Source of the DNA: Burkholderia paludis
Lineage (GTDB): Bacteria; Pseudomonadota; Gammaproteobacteria; Burkholderiales; Burkholderiaceae
Direction: 5' to 3'
Length of the DNA: 64,000 bases
Assembly: GCF_000732615.1 (NCBI RefSeq)
Contig: NZ_JPGL01000025.1
Span: forward strand, 61,925-125,924
In this document: positions 62,287 to 64,000 of the stretch, piece after piece
Layout of the letters: each line of letters begins with the position of its first letter
Numbering within the stretch: position 1 is the stretch's first letter
Notes under the pieces: model-generated
The model's database searches: none
Seen by the model: the letters and a program-made list of their open reading frames with translations, nothing else
Told to the model about the DNA's origin: nothing
Program-made: the position numbers and the translations under genes

Positions 62287-63870
62287 TTATCCGCGCGCGT
62301 GCTGCGCGGACACTTCCTGAAGGTCGAGGTCGCGCTCGAGCGCGTGCAGCATCTCGTCGTGGATGCGGCCCGAGCGGTGCAGGCGCAACAGCTCCGCGCG
62401 CCCGGCCCGGATCGCGGCCAGCACGACGTCGTAGTGCGCGGCGCGCACTTCCGCCGGATACGTGGGCTCGTCCTTCGCCCGCTCGGTCAGTTCGGCGCGA
62501 TACGTGTACTGCTCGAGCAGGCGCGGATGGATCACGACCCCGTTCTCGTCGCGCACGAGCGGCTGGATCGCCGCGAGCTGCGCCGCCTCGACATGCGCCC
62601 ACGTCTGCGGCTCGGTCAGGTGATGCGCCGCGCGCTCCTCGCGCTGCGGCAGGCGCAGCAGCCGGATCAGCGGCCCGATCGTCGTGCCCTGCAGCAGCAC
62701 GGTGACGAGGATCACCGCGAACGACGCCACCAGGATCACGTCGCGGCCGGGCATCGCCTCGGGCAGCGACAGCGCGATCGCCAGCGTCACGACACCGCGC
62801 ATCCCCGCCCAGCTCATGATCGTCGCGGCTTTCCAGTCGGGTGTTTCGCCGCGCCGCGCGATGCCGCGCACCGGCCACTTCAGCGCCTCGACCGCGTAGA
62901 TCCACACGAAGCGCGACACGATCACCGCCGCCAGCACCGCGAACACCGGCGGCGCCATCGTGCCGAGCACCTGCTCGAACCCGCCGAGCCGGTGCATCGC
63001 GCCGCGCAGCGACAGCCCGATCAGCACGAACACCATCGCCTCGAGCAGGAACACGATAACCTGCCAGAACGCGGTGCCGCGCGTGCGCACAGCGGCCGAG
63101 AACACCTCGTGCTGATGCCAGCCGACGATCATGCCGGCCGTGACGGTCGCGATCACGCCCGACACCTCGACCATTTCGCCCGCGATATACGCGATCCAGC
63201 CGGCGATCACCGCGACGGTGATCACGAGATAGTCGTCGTCGAGCAGCTTCAGGAACCACACGACGAGCCTGCCGACCACGAACCCGACCACGACGCCGCC
63301 GAGCCCGAGCTCCGCGAAGCGCACGACCGCGTGCTCGAGGCTGAACGCGCCGGTCAGCGCGGCCGCGACCGCGAAACGGAACAGCACGAGGCCGGCCGCA
63401 TCGTTCAGCAGGCTTTCGCCTTCGAGCAGCACCATCAGCCGGCGCGGCAGCGCGACGCGTTCGAGCACGGCCTTCGCGGCCACCGCGTCGGGCGGCGACA
63501 CGATCGCGCCGAGCGCGAAACACGCGGCCCACGGCAACGCCGGCGCCACCCAGTGCACCGCGAAGCCGACCGCGAACGTCGTGAACACGACCGCGCCGAT
63601 CGCGAGCAACAGGATGCCGCCGACGTTGCGCTTGAACTCCTCCCACACGGAGAAATACGCGCCGTCCATCAGCAGCGGCGGCAGGAACACCAGCAGCACC
63701 AGCTCGGGATCGAGGTTGACCGGCGGCAGGCCGGGAATGAACGCGATGCCGATGCCGCCGACCAGCAGCGCGGCCGCCGGCGGCAGCCGCAACCGCTTGG
63801 CGATGCATTCGAGTGCGACGATCGCGAGGAATGACAACAAAACCAGCTTGAATGCCGAGACGGGAGACAT
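62287..63870 (-). CDS. CPA1-family Na+/H+ antiporter
   Basis: This 527-residue inner-membrane cation/proton antiporter has about 12 helices over residues 5-415 and a hydrophilic C-terminal tail. Conserved elements include GAIVSPPDAVAA with paired acidic/proline residues, LLEGESLLNDAAGLVLF, and SWAGMRGVVTLAIALSLP. It should exchange Na+ or K+ for protons for pH and salt balance. It ends 460 bp before the wsp start, on the same strand, separated by a promoter region, so it is not clearly part of that operon. Confidence 0.92.
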   Translation of the reverse strand: MSPVSAFKLVLLSFLAIVALECIAKRLRLPPAAALLVGGIGIAFIPGLPPVNLDPELVLLVFLPPLLMDGAYFSVWEEFKRNVGGILLLAIGAVVFTTFAVGFAVHWVAPALPWAACFALGAIVSPPDAVAAKAVLERVALPRRLMVLLEGESLLNDAAGLVLFRFAVAAALTGAFSLEHAVVRFAELGLGGVVVGFVVGRLVVWFLKLLDDDYLVITVAVIAGWIAYIAGEMVEVSGVIATVTAGMIVGWHQHEVFSAAVRTRGTAFWQVIVFLLEAMVFVLIGLSLRGAMHRLGGFEQVLGTMAPPVFAVLAAVIVSRFVWIYAVEALKWPVRGIARRGETPDWKAATIMSWAGMRGVVTLAIALSLPEAMPGRDVILVASFAVILVTVLLQGTTIGPLIRLLRLPQREERAAHHLTEPQTWAHVEAAQLAAIQPLVRDENGVVIHPRLLEQYTYRAELTERAKDEPTYPAEVRAAHYDVVLAAIRAGRAELLRLHRSGRIHDEMLHALERDLDLQEVSAQHARG

Positions 63871-64000
63871 GAATCGTCCTCGTGAAGAATGAATGCGTGC
63901 TTTCCGGCGTCGTCCCCCGGTCGGCAGTTTGGCGCGATTACATCACGGCGCGAGCCCCGCAGTCGAGCGCGCATCGGCCGGCGCGGTGGGCGGTGGGCGG

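Noticed and set aside
1..64000. tRNA/rRNA genes, CRISPR arrays, prophage or integron elements
   Set aside because: No repeat-spacer pattern, rRNA-like blocks, integrase genes or convincing cloverleaf sequences were seen.

Overview
The window is GC-rich, densely coded DNA that I read as a Burkholderia cepacia complex replicon, most likely the second chromosome. The main evidence is a complete bceA-bceK set (12182-26955), the first of the two loci for the exopolysaccharide cepacian. Accessory families typical of Burkholderia surround it. There are no rRNA or tRNA genes, CRISPR arrays or complete insertion sequences. Replicon and species are inference; the gene calls rest on motifs read in the translations.

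Layout: 1-938 is a RES-Xre toxin-antitoxin pair cut by the window edge. 1171-12060 holds a periplasmic amino-acid-binding protein, a GtrA-like membrane protein, a VpsR-like sigma-54 activator (often an exopolysaccharide/biofilm regulator), a COG3687-type hydrolase, an FKBP prolyl isomerase, an AraC regulator beside a DHA2 drug exporter, a leucine-rich protein and a second MFS exporter. 12182-25000 (minus) is bceB-bceK: priming transferase, UDP-glucose dehydrogenase, phosphatase, outer-membrane polysaccharide lipoprotein, tyrosine kinase, four glycosyltransferases and the Wzy-like polymerase. bceA is divergent at 25429-26955. The genes that would supply the flippase, acyltransferases and remaining sugar nucleotides are not here and would have to lie elsewhere.

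27077-34095 (minus) holds a transposase-derived protein, a rubrerythrin/Fe-S oxidoreductase/DUF3501 redox set, and an ECF42-type sigma factor with its DGPF and VOC partners. 34298-39363 has a secreted nuclease, stress-type small proteins (DUF883, YSC84-like lipoprotein), an AI-2E-family permease and an exported protein. 39567-47743 has two oxidoreductases, a PAP2 phosphatase, an NRAMP transporter overlapping a GlxA-type regulator, a LysR regulator, an OsmC protein and a DyP peroxidase. 48234-51021 has an ABC exporter behind a long leader with a small ORF, and riboflavin synthase.

51405-52646 is a CLC-F fluoride exporter with a well-formed fluoride riboswitch upstream. 52913-61826 (minus) is a Wsp-type surface-sensing chemosensory operon, wspHRR-A-B-C-D-E-F, with no diguanylate cyclase gene wspR. 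A CPA1 Na+/H+ antiporter closes the window.

The main theme is biofilm: an exopolysaccharide factory, a VpsR-like activator and a Wsp signalling array lie within about 60 kb. The most useful non-coding observations are the fluoride riboswitch with a candidate switching hairpin, the leader ORF before the ABC exporter, inverted repeats in the bceA/bceB and MFS promoter regions, and GC-rich hairpins in most of the longer bce intercistronic gaps.
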